Shown here in pieces: positions 33,247 through 42,479 of a stretch of 64,000 nucleotides of DNA. The notes below the pieces were generated by a model. The model did no database searches and was not told where the DNA came from. It saw only the letters and a list, made by a program, of their open reading frames with translations. The position numbers and the translations under genes were made by a program. The DNA lies in the NCBI RefSeq assembly GCF_000374065.1, contig NZ_KB893248.1, forward strand, positions 62,001-126,000, written 5' to 3'. How positions within the stretch are numbered: the stretch's first letter is position 1; every line of letters starts with the position of its first letter. The stretch is from Spirosoma luteum DSM 19990. Lineage in GTDB: Bacteria > Bacteroidota > Bacteroidia > Cytophagales > Spirosomataceae.

Positions 33247-35529
33247 TTAGCGCGTTAAAAGTCTGATTTGATTGAAGCGGGGTGTAGCCTTTCCATTCTG
33301 GGCCACAATTTTCAACGTAATTACCTCCTCTGTACCCGCCTTCAGTCGGGTCGTTTTTCCTCGATTGGCAAGGATTTCGGCGGGCTTTTCATTGATTAGA
33401 AAGCGTACGTTTTCTGGATTGATATCATTTAAAGCTATGATGTCAAGGTATTTACCTGTCTGCTCTTTGTTCTGAAACTGGTACGTAATATAGGATCGGG
33501 TGAGTCGCCAGAAGCGCTCGTCGTCATAGCCCGACTCGCTCTTTTCGCCTTTGTACCCATGGTCGACCTCGGGTTGTTGTTCTCCGCAGTTCACTTTGTC
33601 AACGGTGTTGGCTTCCAGGGCCAGGGCTTCCGCTTCCTGCTGTTTTAGTCGGGCCTGCTGCTCGGCAAAGGCGGCTTTGGTAAACGTAGGGAAGTACATC
33701 TGGTATCGAGCATCGTGCACCTCATAAAACGGTTGCAGCGTCAGTGTGTCCAAAGCGAAACGCAGCCTGGATTCGGGCTTGAGTCGCGCCAGGTACGTGG
33801 CCGGATCACCCACGAGCGCGTAGGCACTGGTAAGCGGATACAGTTTGCCTTTTGTTTCATGACCCATCCGGCTGTCGTCGGCAAAAAGCCCGGTCAAATC
33901 TTTCGTCGACGTTTTGGCGGCCAGCACAATGGGACCGTGTACAAAGGCAGACCAGTTAGAGCCATCGGGTAGTTGTTCCAGGCGGGTGGCGGTTGTGAAG
34001 CGAACCGTGACTTTATCGCCCGATTTCCATTTGCGCGAAACAGCTACGTAACTCGACGGGTTACCATCAACGGGTTGAGCCTTCCCATTGACCAGTATCG
34101 TCAAATTTTCAGCCCATTTCGGGTAACGGATGTGTACCGAAAATTCCTGTGGTTTCGCTGGCTCGATAAGCAGCTCTGTCTGGTTCTGATACGGAAATTC
34201 GGTACGCTGGGTAAGCTTAATCTTTTTGTCTGCCCAGTTTACCGTCGACGGGATGAATAGGTTGACAAAAAGGTCGTTGTCTGAATGGCTATAGATTAGT
34301 TCGCCGTATTTGGTGTGGTTCTCTATCCCCGATCCCACGCAGCACCACATGCTGGTTTCGGGTTGCGAATACACCCGGTAGTGATTAGGCCTGATGGGCG
34401 TGAAATAGACAAACCCGCCTTTTTCGGGGTGCTGACTCGACAGAATGTGGTTATAGAGCGTGCGTTCGTAAAAATCGAGGTAACTCACGTCGTTTTTATC
34501 CAGAAACAGGGCTTTGCTCAGCCGGAGCATATTGAAGGAATTGCAGGTTTCGGGTCCCTGATTCGATCGTAACAGTTGATTGAAATCGGTAGTAGGGTTG
34601 AAATGCTCGCGGACGCTGTTGCCACCGAAAGCCACACTACGCGTCTGCGATACGTTTTGCCAGAAATACACTGCCGCTTCCGACCAATCCGACTTGCCCG
34701 TTAGGGTGGCAATTTTCTCCAAGCCAATCACCTTCGGAATCTGCGTGTTGGCGTGTAGGCCGGTCAGCTTATCCTGTTTTTCGAGCAGGGGAATCAATAA
34801 CGCCCGGTGCGAAATCCGCTGCGCCGTTTCGAGGTATTTTTTGTCCCTGGTTAGTACATACAGGTCGGCAAACGTTTCGTTGATGCCGCCGTGTTCGGTG
34901 CGAAGGACCTGCTGAATCTGCTCGTCGGACAGGGGTTTGATCAGGTCAACGAACCAGTCGCCCAAACCAATCAGTACCTGTTTTGCCTGCTGATTACCGG
35001 CGTATTCGTAGGCGTCGCGCAGGCCCGCAAACAGCTTGTGGATGTTGTAAAGTGGCACCCAGGTATTATTCAGACCAAAGCTGCTGCCATCGATGTCGCC
35101 CTTATGGATTCGCTCCCAGAACACCTTCCCCTCGGGAATGCCCCCCACGTAGCCATTTCCGTTTTTTGCCTGACAGCGGGCCAGTTCGGCCACCATGTAA
35201 TCCAGCCGTTTTTTCAACTCCGGCTCGCCCGTCGAAGCATACATCATGGCCAGCGCCGACAGGTAGTGCCCGCCGATATGGCCATCCAGCCCTGAGCTCT
35301 CCCAGTTGCCATAGCGTTGCGCTTCCAGGGGCAGTCCGGCATCAATCAGGTAGGGGGCCAGGAGTTTGTCCGGGTCCAATGCCAGGATATACTTCAGATC
35401 AACGTCCTGCGCGTTTTTAAATGGGCCACCCGTCAGCTTTACTTCCTGCAAGGCAAACGGCTGCATCTGAGCCAGCGCGGAAAGGCTGGACAGTAACAGG
35501 AGAGCGATATGAAGTACGTTCGTTTTCAA
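33247..35529 (-). CDS. GH127/GH146-type beta-L-arabinofuranosidase (DUF1680)
   Basis: A 760-aa exported enzyme from a TTG start at 35529: KTNVLHIALLLLSSLSALAQ is then the signal peptide. A longer frame starts at an ATG at 35643, but that ATG lies beside a palindromic repeat and the extra residues are repeat translation. Domain: LQEVKLTGGPFKNAQDVD, GLDGHIGGHYLSALAMMYAS, EHGGINETFADLYVLTRDKK, the Cys-rich metal/nucleophile segment SMWCCVGSGIENHTKYGEL, then beta domains (VHIRYPKWAENLTILVNGKA) and a C-terminal tail. GH127/GH146 hydrolyse beta-L-arabinofuranosides with a zinc-bound Cys nucleophile. Possible targets are arabinosylated xylan or hydroxyproline-rich glycoproteins. Confidence 0.92.
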   Translation of the reverse strand: MKTNVLHIALLLLSSLSALAQMQPFALQEVKLTGGPFKNAQDVDLKYILALDPDKLLAPYLIDAGLPLEAQRYGNWESSGLDGHIGGHYLSALAMMYASTGEPELKKRLDYMVAELARCQAKNGNGYVGGIPEGKVFWERIHKGDIDGSSFGLNNTWVPLYNIHKLFAGLRDAYEYAGNQQAKQVLIGLGDWFVDLIKPLSDEQIQQVLRTEHGGINETFADLYVLTRDKKYLETAQRISHRALLIPLLEKQDKLTGLHANTQIPKVIGLEKIATLTGKSDWSEAAVYFWQNVSQTRSVAFGGNSVREHFNPTTDFNQLLRSNQGPETCNSFNMLRLSKALFLDKNDVSYLDFYERTLYNHILSSQHPEKGGFVYFTPIRPNHYRVYSQPETSMWCCVGSGIENHTKYGELIYSHSDNDLFVNLFIPSTVNWADKKIKLTQRTEFPYQNQTELLIEPAKPQEFSVHIRYPKWAENLTILVNGKAQPVDGNPSSYVAVSRKWKSGDKVTVRFTTATRLEQLPDGSNWSAFVHGPIVLAAKTSTKDLTGLFADDSRMGHETKGKLYPLTSAYALVGDPATYLARLKPESRLRFALDTLTLQPFYEVHDARYQMYFPTFTKAAFAEQQARLKQQEAEALALEANTVDKVNCGEQQPEVDHGYKGEKSESGYDDERFWRLTRSYITYQFQNKEQTGKYLDIIALNDINPENVRFLINEKPAEILANRGKTTRLKAGTEEVITLKIVAQNGKATPRFNQIRLLTR

Positions 35530-35548
35530 GAGTGATGCGTTGTTTGAG

Positions 35549-35640
35549 TTTTTGTCATCCCGACGCCAGGAGGGATCTTCGGGTGAGGCTGAGAACCTCC
35601 GGCTACCGGGGATCCCTCCTGGCGTTGGGATGACAAAAAA
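35549..35640. repeat. Palindromic repeat, full copy (loop subtype 1)
   Basis: Arms of about 29 bases starting TTTTTGTCATCCCGACGCCA and ending TTGGGATGACAAAAAA pair with one G-T; the centre carries CTTCGGGTGAGGCTGAGAAC, matching the copy at 25237-25322. Lies between the GH127 and GH43 genes. Confidence 0.9.
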
Positions 35641-35655
35641 CATGGGACGACAAAA

Positions 35656-37338
35656 TCATTTCCTATACATGGGGTCGTCGCCTTTATAAGTCAGGTACTG
35701 GAAAGATGCCGAATTTGTCGTTGGTTCACCCGACGACGTGGCGTACATGCCGTACAGACAGCCGATAAAGCCACCCGCTTCTTTGGTGCTCAGGAATTTG
35801 GCATCTACATCGTCTTTCAGGAGTTTCCAGTTTTTGGTATCGTCCGAAAACGAGAAGCTATACGTACCTCCCTGAGAGGCAATCCGCAGCCCCACTTTAC
35901 CCGCTTTCGACGTTAGCGGCACCTCCGTGAGCAACTCCATCGACTTGTCCTTAGGGTTGCTCCTGAACAGTTGCAACACCTCTTTACCCTGCGCGGTCGA
36001 TTTACTCAGCAGGTAGAAATGGCGTTCGTCCTGAAAAATCATTAGACCGGCTTTCTCCTTCTCCGATTTGGGCGCAAACGTCAGTTCGGTCTCAGCCGTG
36101 CTATACAGGTGCTGTTGCCGTTTCCCAATAAACGACGGGTTACCCATATCCATAACGGTTTCTGGCTTTAGTTTGAGGGTCAACCCATTCTTTTTCGATA
36201 GCGAGAACGAACTGCTGTCTACCGTTCGCATGAACAGCAGCGATGGGTCCAGTGTCTTGTCGAAGCGCAGGGTGTAAGAAAAATTACCCGACTGCGGTAG
36301 GGCGTCTTTCGGCTTCACTTCCTTCCAGGCGGCTGGGTAGGTGTATTGAATCACTTTATGGTCGGGGTCCACAATGGGCCACTCGTCTTTCCAGGTGACG
36401 GGCGCGATAAAGGTCTCCCGGCCTGTGTTGTAGTAGTCGCCCTCGTACGGACGAACGGCCAGGAAAATAGCGTACCACTTCCCATCGGGCCCTTCTATAA
36501 ACTGCGCGTGACCCGCCGACGTAATCGGGTCTTTCCGGTCGGCGGGTAGTCCGCGCTGGGTCAGAATCGGGTTGTTTTCATAGGGTACAAAAGGGCCCCA
36601 CACCGATTTGCTACGGAAAACCACTTCGGTGTGGTTGAGCGACGTACCGCCTTCAGCGGCATAGAGGTAGTACCAGTCGTTCCGCTTCATGATATGCGGG
36701 GCCTCAATCCAGACGGGCTTTTTCGACAAATCGACCCCGCCATTGACGAGCTGTTTCTGTTCACCAACCACTTTCAGGGTTTTGTAATCGAGTTCGTAGA
36801 TCTGAATAGTCCGGTGGCCGGAGTACAGGGGCTTCCGGTCGGGAGCATCGCTGTTGTAAATAACGTACGCTTTGTCCGTTGCTTCGTCGAAGTAGAGGGA
36901 GGGGTCAATGCCACGTACCTGAGGCAGTTTAACCGGGTTGCTCCATGGCCCGGCTGGGTTTTTGGCTGTCGCGATGAAGTTGCCGTCATGATCAATGTCG
37001 GTGCAGGTGACGTAGAACAGGCCTTTATAGTGGTGAATAGCGGGAGCAAACAAGCCACGGGTCAGTCGTTCGCCCATGAAATCCATCTGCGAGGGGCGGT
37101 CGATCACATTGCCAATCTGCTTCCAGTTCTTTAAGTCCTTGCTGTGCAATACCGGAATGCCGGGGAAATAGGAAAATGTGGAGTTGACCAGGTAGTAATC
37201 AGTACCTACCCGTACAATGCTCGGGTCGGGGTAAAAGCCCGTCAGGATTGGGTTCACCAAGGTGGTTTGGGCGAAAGTCCTGTTGATTAAAACCAGGCTA
37301 AGGATTGCGAAAAGAGCCGTAAAAAGGCGATTTCTCAT
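35656..37338 (-). CDS. GH43 beta-xylosidase-type enzyme with C-terminal beta-sandwich
   Basis: A 560-aa exported protein from the ATG at 37338 (MRNRLFTALFAILSLVLINR). GH43: NPILTGFYPDPSIVRVGTDY with the base Asp, GLFAPAIHHYKGLFYVTCTD, RGIDPSLYFDEATDKAYVIY with the modulating Asp, and WIEAPHIMKRNDWYYLYAAE with the acid Glu. The C-terminal domain (SGNFSYTLRFDKTLDPSLLF; IASQGGTYSFSFSDDTKNWK) is the GH43_C2-like sandwich, as in XynB-type beta-xylosidases. It is distinct from the other GH43 in the locus, so the two probably divide beta-xylosidase and alpha-L-arabinofuranosidase work. Confidence 0.94.
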   Translation of the reverse strand: MRNRLFTALFAILSLVLINRTFAQTTLVNPILTGFYPDPSIVRVGTDYYLVNSTFSYFPGIPVLHSKDLKNWKQIGNVIDRPSQMDFMGERLTRGLFAPAIHHYKGLFYVTCTDIDHDGNFIATAKNPAGPWSNPVKLPQVRGIDPSLYFDEATDKAYVIYNSDAPDRKPLYSGHRTIQIYELDYKTLKVVGEQKQLVNGGVDLSKKPVWIEAPHIMKRNDWYYLYAAEGGTSLNHTEVVFRSKSVWGPFVPYENNPILTQRGLPADRKDPITSAGHAQFIEGPDGKWYAIFLAVRPYEGDYYNTGRETFIAPVTWKDEWPIVDPDHKVIQYTYPAAWKEVKPKDALPQSGNFSYTLRFDKTLDPSLLFMRTVDSSSFSLSKKNGLTLKLKPETVMDMGNPSFIGKRQQHLYSTAETELTFAPKSEKEKAGLMIFQDERHFYLLSKSTAQGKEVLQLFRSNPKDKSMELLTEVPLTSKAGKVGLRIASQGGTYSFSFSDDTKNWKLLKDDVDAKFLSTKEAGGFIGCLYGMYATSSGEPTTNSASFQYLTYKGDDPMYRK

Positions 37339-37397
37339 GTGCGTTTGTGTTAATTTCTTCAACCTGTTTTAGCTTATTTGCTCTTTGGTCTCTCCGC

Positions 37398-37482
37398 TTT
37401 TGTCATCCCGACGCAGGAGGGATCTTCGGTCGCAGGCATTTTTCGGCATTTACCGAGGATCCCTCCTGCGTCGGGATGACAG
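37398..37482. repeat. Palindromic repeat, full copy (loop subtype 2), right of the GH43 gene
   Basis: Perfect 24-base arms: TGTCATCCCGACGCAGGAGG (37401-37420, continuing GATC) and its complement at 37458-37481. Inner TTCGGT pairs with ACCGAG by one wobble. The loop begins CGCAGGCATTTTT, shared with the copy at 37902. The right flank reads CACGGGATCACAAAAACACG. Confidence 0.92.
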
Positions 37483-37533
37483 GAAAACACGGGATCACAA
37501 AAACACGGGAGGATAGAAAAAGAAAACGTATTT

Positions 37534-37836
37534 TCATTCCTGGATTTCATCGTTTAAAAAGCGCCATTCGGGATTTATTGAATTGATTAGTTCCACTTTC
37601 TTTTCCCTCCGCCATCCCTTGATCTCCTTTTCACGAGTAATCGCGTTGCGAACGTACTGGTGATGCTCCCAATAGATCAACCGGTGACAGTAGTATTTAC
37701 CGGCGAACTTTCCCACTTGTCCGCGCGATTCATAGTGCTCCTGTATCCTTCTGACCAGATCATTCGTCATGCCCGTGTATAAAGCCGTTCGTTCGGGATT
37801 GGTTACGATATAGACGTAAAAAGCATAACCATTCAT
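37534..37836 (-). CDS. GIY-YIG nuclease domain protein, solitary, flanked by palindromic repeats
   Basis: A 100-aa protein made only of a GIY-YIG domain, UPF0213/YhbQ-like. The two core strands are Y9-I10-V11 in FYVYIVTN and Y20-T21-G22 in LYTGMT; R29 in LVRRIQEH and an Asp/Glu near 70 in EKEIKGWRREKKVEL complete the usual set. These are endonucleases, but the free-standing short ones have no settled role. No signal peptide and no partner gene; its neighbours are xylan-degrading glycosidases with which it shares no logic. It sits between two same-type, same-orientation palindromic repeats (37398-37482 and 37902-37985), suggesting insertion or co-mobilisation. Confidence 0.88.
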   Translation of the reverse strand: MNGYAFYVYIVTNPERTALYTGMTNDLVRRIQEHYESRGQVGKFAGKYYCHRLIYWEHHQYVRNAITREKEIKGWRREKKVELINSINPEWRFLNDEIQE

Positions 37837-37901
37837 GACACTACATTTTTAGACTTTTTAGCTTTTTTTTAAAAGGCACCCTTTTTTATATATCATCCCG
37901 T

Positions 37902-37985
37902 GCTTTTGTCATCCCGACGTAGGGGGGATCTTCGGTCGCAGGCATTTTACTATTCCCGAAGGTCCCTCGTTCCTCGGGATGACAA
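37902..37985. repeat. Palindromic repeat, full copy (loop subtype 2), left of the GH95 gene
   Basis: Left arm TTTTGTCATCCCGACGTAGG, right arm ending TTCCTCGGGATGACAAA. The loop begins TTCGGTCGCAGGCATTTT, the same orientation and subtype as the copy at 37398. The arms are less perfect (a more decayed copy), and the right flank repeats ACGGGATCACAAAAA seen beside the other copy. An extra TCATCCCGTGC fragment lies just to the left. Confidence 0.9.
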
Positions 37986-38007
37986 AGAAAACGGGATCAC
38001 AAAAAAA

Positions 38008-40479
38008 CTATTGAGCGACCAGCGTGTATGATTTACCGGCTTGCGTTGGCAGGTCGTAAAGTATGGTTTCTTTTAATACAGGCGCTGCCGCTGTTGCCTT
38101 CTCCGACACAATAGGTGCTGGCGTTGGCTCGATCTGGTAGAACGGGTTTGGGTTCTGACCGGATGCTATTTTTGGCGCAGCTCCCTTGTTGATTGTTAGT
38201 GCATTCGGCGTCCGTACACGCAGGTTCCCGCCTAGGTTCGACTTAACGACAACCTTCGCCAGTTTCCCTGCTTTCCACTCCATACTGACCACCTCGAATC
38301 CACCAATTGCCCGCAGTCCGCTGATACTGCCGGTTGGCCATACATCGGGCAGAGCAGGTAATAAGTGAATAGCCCCGTCGGCACTTTGCATCAGCATTTC
38401 GGTGATGCCGGATGTGCAGCCAAAGTTGCCGTCAATCTGGAACGGCGGGTGCGCATCGAACAGGTTGTTGTAGGTACCGCCCCCGTCTTTGGTAACGCCC
38501 AGCGGGGTAAGTTGATTCTGAATCAGCGTATAAGCATGATTGCCGTCCTGCAACCGCGCCCACCAGTTCACTTTCCAGCCCATACTCCACCCCGTCGACA
38601 CATCGCCCCGGTGAATCAGCGTCGTTCGGGCTGCGTTGAACAGCCCGGGCGTGCGGTAGGGCGAAAGCTGGTTCGACGGAAACAGGCCGTACAAATGCGA
38701 AATATGCCGGTGTTTATCGGTTGGATCGTCGATGTCTTCCAGCCACTCCTGCAATTGCCCGTGCTGACCAATGTGCATGGGCGGTAGCTTGCTGCGCATC
38801 TGCTTCAGGGTATCCACGAAAGCAGCATCTTTCTTCAGCACTTCAGCAGCCCGAATGGTAGTGGTGAATACGTCGAAGGCAATCTGGTTATCCATCGTAG
38901 TACCCGCATCCAGCGAGGAACCTCCGTGTGCTTTGGGAGCATTCTCGGGCGACGTACCCGGCGTGACAACCAGCCAGTGGTATTTGGGGTGCTCAACGAG
39001 GTAATCGGTGTAAAACAGGGCGGCTCCTTTCAGAATCGGGTATACTGACGCCAGGTACATCTCGTCGCCATTGTAGAGGTAATGCTCCCACAAGTGCTGA
39101 CTGGTCCAGCCGCCACCGGCCACCCACATACCCCACATCGCGCCATCGACAGCACCCGTTGCCCGCCAGATGTCGGTGTTGTGGTGGGCCATCCAGCCCC
39201 GTGCCCCGTACATCACCCGCGCCGTTTCCTGCCCCGTCTCCGACATGTCGCGAACCATCTGCAAAAACGGCTCGTGCAGTTCGGCCAGGTTCGTTTTTTC
39301 GGCGGGCCAGTAGTTCATCTGGGCGTTGATGTTGATGGTGTATTTGCTATCCCAGGGGGGCTTCATTTTGTTGTTCCAGATGCCCTGAAGGTTAGCGGGC
39401 TGTCCCCCTGGTTGCGAGGACGAAATCAACAAATACCGGCCATATTGGTAATACAGCGTCACCAGTTGTGGGTCGCTGACCGACCGAAAGTTTTTCAGTC
39501 GCTCGTCGGTGGGGAGCTTGGTGGCATCGACTGAAGGCCTGGTAGTAGTGCCCAGGTTGAATTTAACCCGGTTAAAATAATTTTGGTAAGCGGCAACGTG
39601 TGATGTCAATAGGGTCGCGTATGACTTCGGATAAGCCCTGGTTAAATAGTCGGTTGCCCGCTGGTTTTCGTCGCCATTGACGTCGTGGTAATTCGTAAAA
39701 TTGGTGGCAATGGAAATGTAGATGGTGGCACTGTTTGCTCCGCGTACCGTAAGCGCCGTATCACTGGCAGACAGGCTGCCGCCCTGCGTTTTAATGCGGG
39801 TAATGCCTTTGAACCGAACCACGCTTTTTACGCCTTCGTGGTCCGACGTTGTAGCCGCAATGGTCAGTTCATTGGCGGATGTTTTAATGACTGGTTGATT
39901 ATGCTGGGTGGTGTAGGAAGCGGAAAACGAGATAGCCCCGGGCTTGTTTGCCGTTAGTTGCATGACAATAATGCGGTCGGGAAACGAAGCCAGCACTTCG
40001 CGGGTGTACGCAACGCCATCGACGGTATAGGTCGTTTTGGCCACAGCCCGCTCAATATCCAGTTCGCGGTAATAATTCGTGTAGTTCTCGTGTCCGGCAA
40101 ACGTCAGATTCAGGTTACCCATAGGCTGAAACATTTGCCCGTTCGACTTTTTGGAGATAATGCTCTTGTTGGCCAGCTGCTCCGCTTCTTTTTGTTTGCC
40201 ATCAAAAATCAGTCGCCGTACTTCAGCTAAAGCCGCCAGTGCATTCGGGTTATCATTTCGGTTCGGGCCACCTGACCAGAGGGTATGTTCGTTGAGCTGG
40301 ATCGTTTCTTTCTCTACGTTTCCGTAAACCATTGCTCCCAGTCGGCCATTGCCAATGGGCAGGGCATTTTCCCAGGTTTGGCCCGATGGGTTATTATACC
40401 AAAGTTTTAGCGGTGACTTTGTTTGCGAGAAACAAGCCGATGATACCGTCAGAAAAAAGAAGCAGAAAAATTGTCTCAT
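38008..40479 (-). CDS. GH95 alpha-L-fucosidase / alpha-L-galactosidase
   Basis: An 823-aa exported enzyme (signal [19 protein letters not shown]). N-terminal beta domain: [40 protein letters not shown]. (alpha/alpha)6 core: [20 protein letters not shown] with the catalytic Asn pair, [34 protein letters not shown] and [20 protein letters not shown] with the Asp. GH95 are inverting 1,2-alpha-L-fucosidases; in the xylan PULs of Bacteroides a GH95 acts on alpha-L-galactose on highly decorated xylan, so that role fits here. First gene after the SusD lipoprotein, with a 172-base gap. Confidence 0.94.
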   Translation of the reverse strand: MRQFFCFFFLTVSSACFSQTKSPLKLWYNNPSGQTWENALPIGNGRLGAMVYGNVEKETIQLNEHTLWSGGPNRNDNPNALAALAEVRRLIFDGKQKEAEQLANKSIISKKSNGQMFQPMGNLNLTFAGHENYTNYYRELDIERAVAKTTYTVDGVAYTREVLASFPDRIIVMQLTANKPGAISFSASYTTQHNQPVIKTSANELTIAATTSDHEGVKSVVRFKGITRIKTQGGSLSASDTALTVRGANSATIYISIATNFTNYHDVNGDENQRATDYLTRAYPKSYATLLTSHVAAYQNYFNRVKFNLGTTTRPSVDATKLPTDERLKNFRSVSDPQLVTLYYQYGRYLLISSSQPGGQPANLQGIWNNKMKPPWDSKYTININAQMNYWPAEKTNLAELHEPFLQMVRDMSETGQETARVMYGARGWMAHHNTDIWRATGAVDGAMWGMWVAGGGWTSQHLWEHYLYNGDEMYLASVYPILKGAALFYTDYLVEHPKYHWLVVTPGTSPENAPKAHGGSSLDAGTTMDNQIAFDVFTTTIRAAEVLKKDAAFVDTLKQMRSKLPPMHIGQHGQLQEWLEDIDDPTDKHRHISHLYGLFPSNQLSPYRTPGLFNAARTTLIHRGDVSTGWSMGWKVNWWARLQDGNHAYTLIQNQLTPLGVTKDGGGTYNNLFDAHPPFQIDGNFGCTSGITEMLMQSADGAIHLLPALPDVWPTGSISGLRAIGGFEVVSMEWKAGKLAKVVVKSNLGGNLRVRTPNALTINKGAAPKIASGQNPNPFYQIEPTPAPIVSEKATAAAPVLKETILYDLPTQAGKSYTLVAQ

Positions 40480-40591
40480 TGAACGTTTACGGAGCTACCC
40501 ATTACCACATATACTTTGTTCAGGCAGGCACCTACGCTTATAATTAGAGGAGGTATATACCTGTAAACCAACCACCATGACACCTGAAAAG

Positions 40592-40624
40592 GATGGAAGA
40601 GGACAAGGAATGGCCTCTTCCATC
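40592..40624 (-). terminator. Hairpin after the SusD gene, partial terminator
   Basis: GATGGAAGAGG (40592-40602) pairs perfectly with CCTCTTCCATC (40614-40624). On the minus strand CCTTTTC follows, a short U tract, so it may only attenuate between the SusC-SusD unit and the glycosidase genes. Confidence 0.5.
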
Positions 40625-40650
40625 ACTCGATTTATGTTGCCTGCTAATCG

Positions 40651-42471
40651 CTAATACCCGGGGTTCTGCGGGAATGCAGGGCCATCAACTACCCGGTCGA
40701 TCTGGTTCTGCGGAATTGGCCGCAGCATGTGATAATCCTGAATGTTGGCGGCCGCTTCCGGATTCCAGGCCTTCACCCGACGAACCAGCGAACGGGTGCG
40801 GACCAGGTCGTGCCAGCGCTGCCATTCCCCAAAGAGTTCACGGCTGCGTTCATCCAGAATGAAGTCCACTGTCACGTCGGCAGCGGTAATGGCCATGGCG
40901 GTTGCGGCCGCTGCGTTTTGAGCCGCCGTGTTCGTTTTCCGGAAGGCAGCCCGCTGTCTGACAACGTTGAGCAGAGTGGCTGCCTGGGTGGTATTGCCGG
41001 CTTTCAGATACGCTTCGGCACCCGTCAGGTAAACGTCCGCGAAACGATACAGCACGGCAGGCCGCGTTGACGGGTCGTTGAAGTTCGAGCCCCGGCTGGG
41101 GTCCATGAACTTCTTTAGGGCCGGAAAAATTCCGTTATTCCACAGGCTGGGCGGTACCACTATGCCCTTAAATGGACGGGTTCCCACGAACTGGGGCGCG
41201 CCAGCCACTTCGAAATCAGGCAACCAGACGGCAGTGTCGGCTCCAACTACCGTTGTATAGCTAATACCCCGCTTGTTATTGGCAGCGGTAGCTGGGTTGG
41301 TAACAGCCGTATTAGCGATGTACACTGTGTAGAACGAGTTGGCAAACCGGGTGTCGACACTCCGATTCGTGAATGCCTGATCGAGGAAATAACTCTTACC
41401 CACGTTAGGACCCGTTTTCTGTTTGTCACTGTTGGGACGCATCCGAATGTAAGGGCGTCCGTACTGCGAGTCCCGAATCATACCCGACGTGCCACTATTA
41501 ACAAAGTTACCGGCTGCATTGACGAATGAGTTGATGCCACTGTTGTTCGGATAGTTCCAGTTGGTGAACCAGGGTGATAAGTTTTGAGCGGCTCCGCCAC
41601 CAGCGGCCCCGCCGACGGTGTAGTAACCAAACTTGGGGTCTAGTACGTGATCGCTCACAAACATGCTCTCTTTACCGTAGTCGTTGGCGGGCACAAACGC
41701 ATCGCCGTAATCGGCCCATAGGTCAAGACCATACGTCCCTTTGTTGGCAATAATGTCAGCGCAAATGGTGGCTGCCTGCGTAAAGTCTGCGGCTGTGTTG
41801 TTGAGCCAGCCACGAGTCAGGTAGGCTTTGGCCAGCAGCAGTTGCGCTACGGGTTTGGTGGCGGCTTTACCTAGGAACGGAGCTGTTGGGGTATTGGGCA
41901 GGTCGGCCGCTGCTTCGGTCAGGTCCTTGATAATCTGCTCGTACACCTGCGCTACCGGCTGCCGCGATGCTGCCTGAGACGGCACCGTAATGAACGTGGT
42001 ACTCAGCGGTACATCGCCCCAGGTCTGCACCAGATAGAAGTACCAGAATCCGCGTAGAAACTTGGCCTGCGCCAGGTATTGCTTACGGGTCGCTTCCGGC
42101 AAATCAATCGTAGCACCATATTGCAATACGCCGTTCAGGGTGTTGATGTCCTGGAACGCTACGCCCCATGCCGCGCCGAAGTTACTGCCATTGAGACCGT
42201 TGTAGGTGTAGGCAGGCCCCCCGCCCGAGCTGGCACCCTGCAAAAAATCATCGGTACCAGCCTGCATTTCAACAGTAAACCCTTCGGTTGCCCACTGACC
42301 CCGGATGTCGTTATACACCCCGGCAATACCCCCCAGTACACCCGCGGAGCTGTTGAAATAGGAAGGGACAATCTGAGACTGTGGGTTCTCTTCCAGAATC
42401 TTTTCGCAACCGGAGCCAAGAAAGGCGGTCAGACAGAGGATCAGGCCAATTTTTATCGTTTTCGTTGTCAT
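40651..42471 (-). CDS. SusD/RagB-family outer-membrane lipoprotein (xylan locus)
   Basis: A 606-aa lipoprotein: lipobox LTAFLGSGC at about residue 22, EKILEENPQSQIVPSYFNSS typical of SusD N-termini, then TPR-like helical repeats (FLRGFWYFYLVQTWGDVPLS, AKAYLTRGWLNNTAADFTQA) and the C-terminal RSRELFGEWQRWHDLVRTRS and IPQNQIDRV, with the usual closing PQNPGY. It is the cell-surface glycan-binding lid over the SusC pore 8 bases upstream. Length is near the family upper range (500-620) owing to a Gly/Ala/Asn-rich middle insert. Confidence 0.95.
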   Translation of the reverse strand: MTTKTIKIGLILCLTAFLGSGCEKILEENPQSQIVPSYFNSSAGVLGGIAGVYNDIRGQWATEGFTVEMQAGTDDFLQGASSGGGPAYTYNGLNGSNFGAAWGVAFQDINTLNGVLQYGATIDLPEATRKQYLAQAKFLRGFWYFYLVQTWGDVPLSTTFITVPSQAASRQPVAQVYEQIIKDLTEAAADLPNTPTAPFLGKAATKPVAQLLLAKAYLTRGWLNNTAADFTQAATICADIIANKGTYGLDLWADYGDAFVPANDYGKESMFVSDHVLDPKFGYYTVGGAAGGGAAQNLSPWFTNWNYPNNSGINSFVNAAGNFVNSGTSGMIRDSQYGRPYIRMRPNSDKQKTGPNVGKSYFLDQAFTNRSVDTRFANSFYTVYIANTAVTNPATAANNKRGISYTTVVGADTAVWLPDFEVAGAPQFVGTRPFKGIVVPPSLWNNGIFPALKKFMDPSRGSNFNDPSTRPAVLYRFADVYLTGAEAYLKAGNTTQAATLLNVVRQRAAFRKTNTAAQNAAAATAMAITAADVTVDFILDERSRELFGEWQRWHDLVRTRSLVRRVKAWNPEAAANIQDYHMLRPIPQNQIDRVVDGPAFPQNPGY

Positions 42472-42479
42472 GTCGGAAA

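Noticed and set aside
37401-37586. Plus-strand frame through the repeat at 37398, reading FCHPDAGGIFGRRHFSAF
   Set aside because: A translation of the palindromic repeat; similar HPDAxRD-type frames appear at the other copies (35421-35633) and do not represent proteins.
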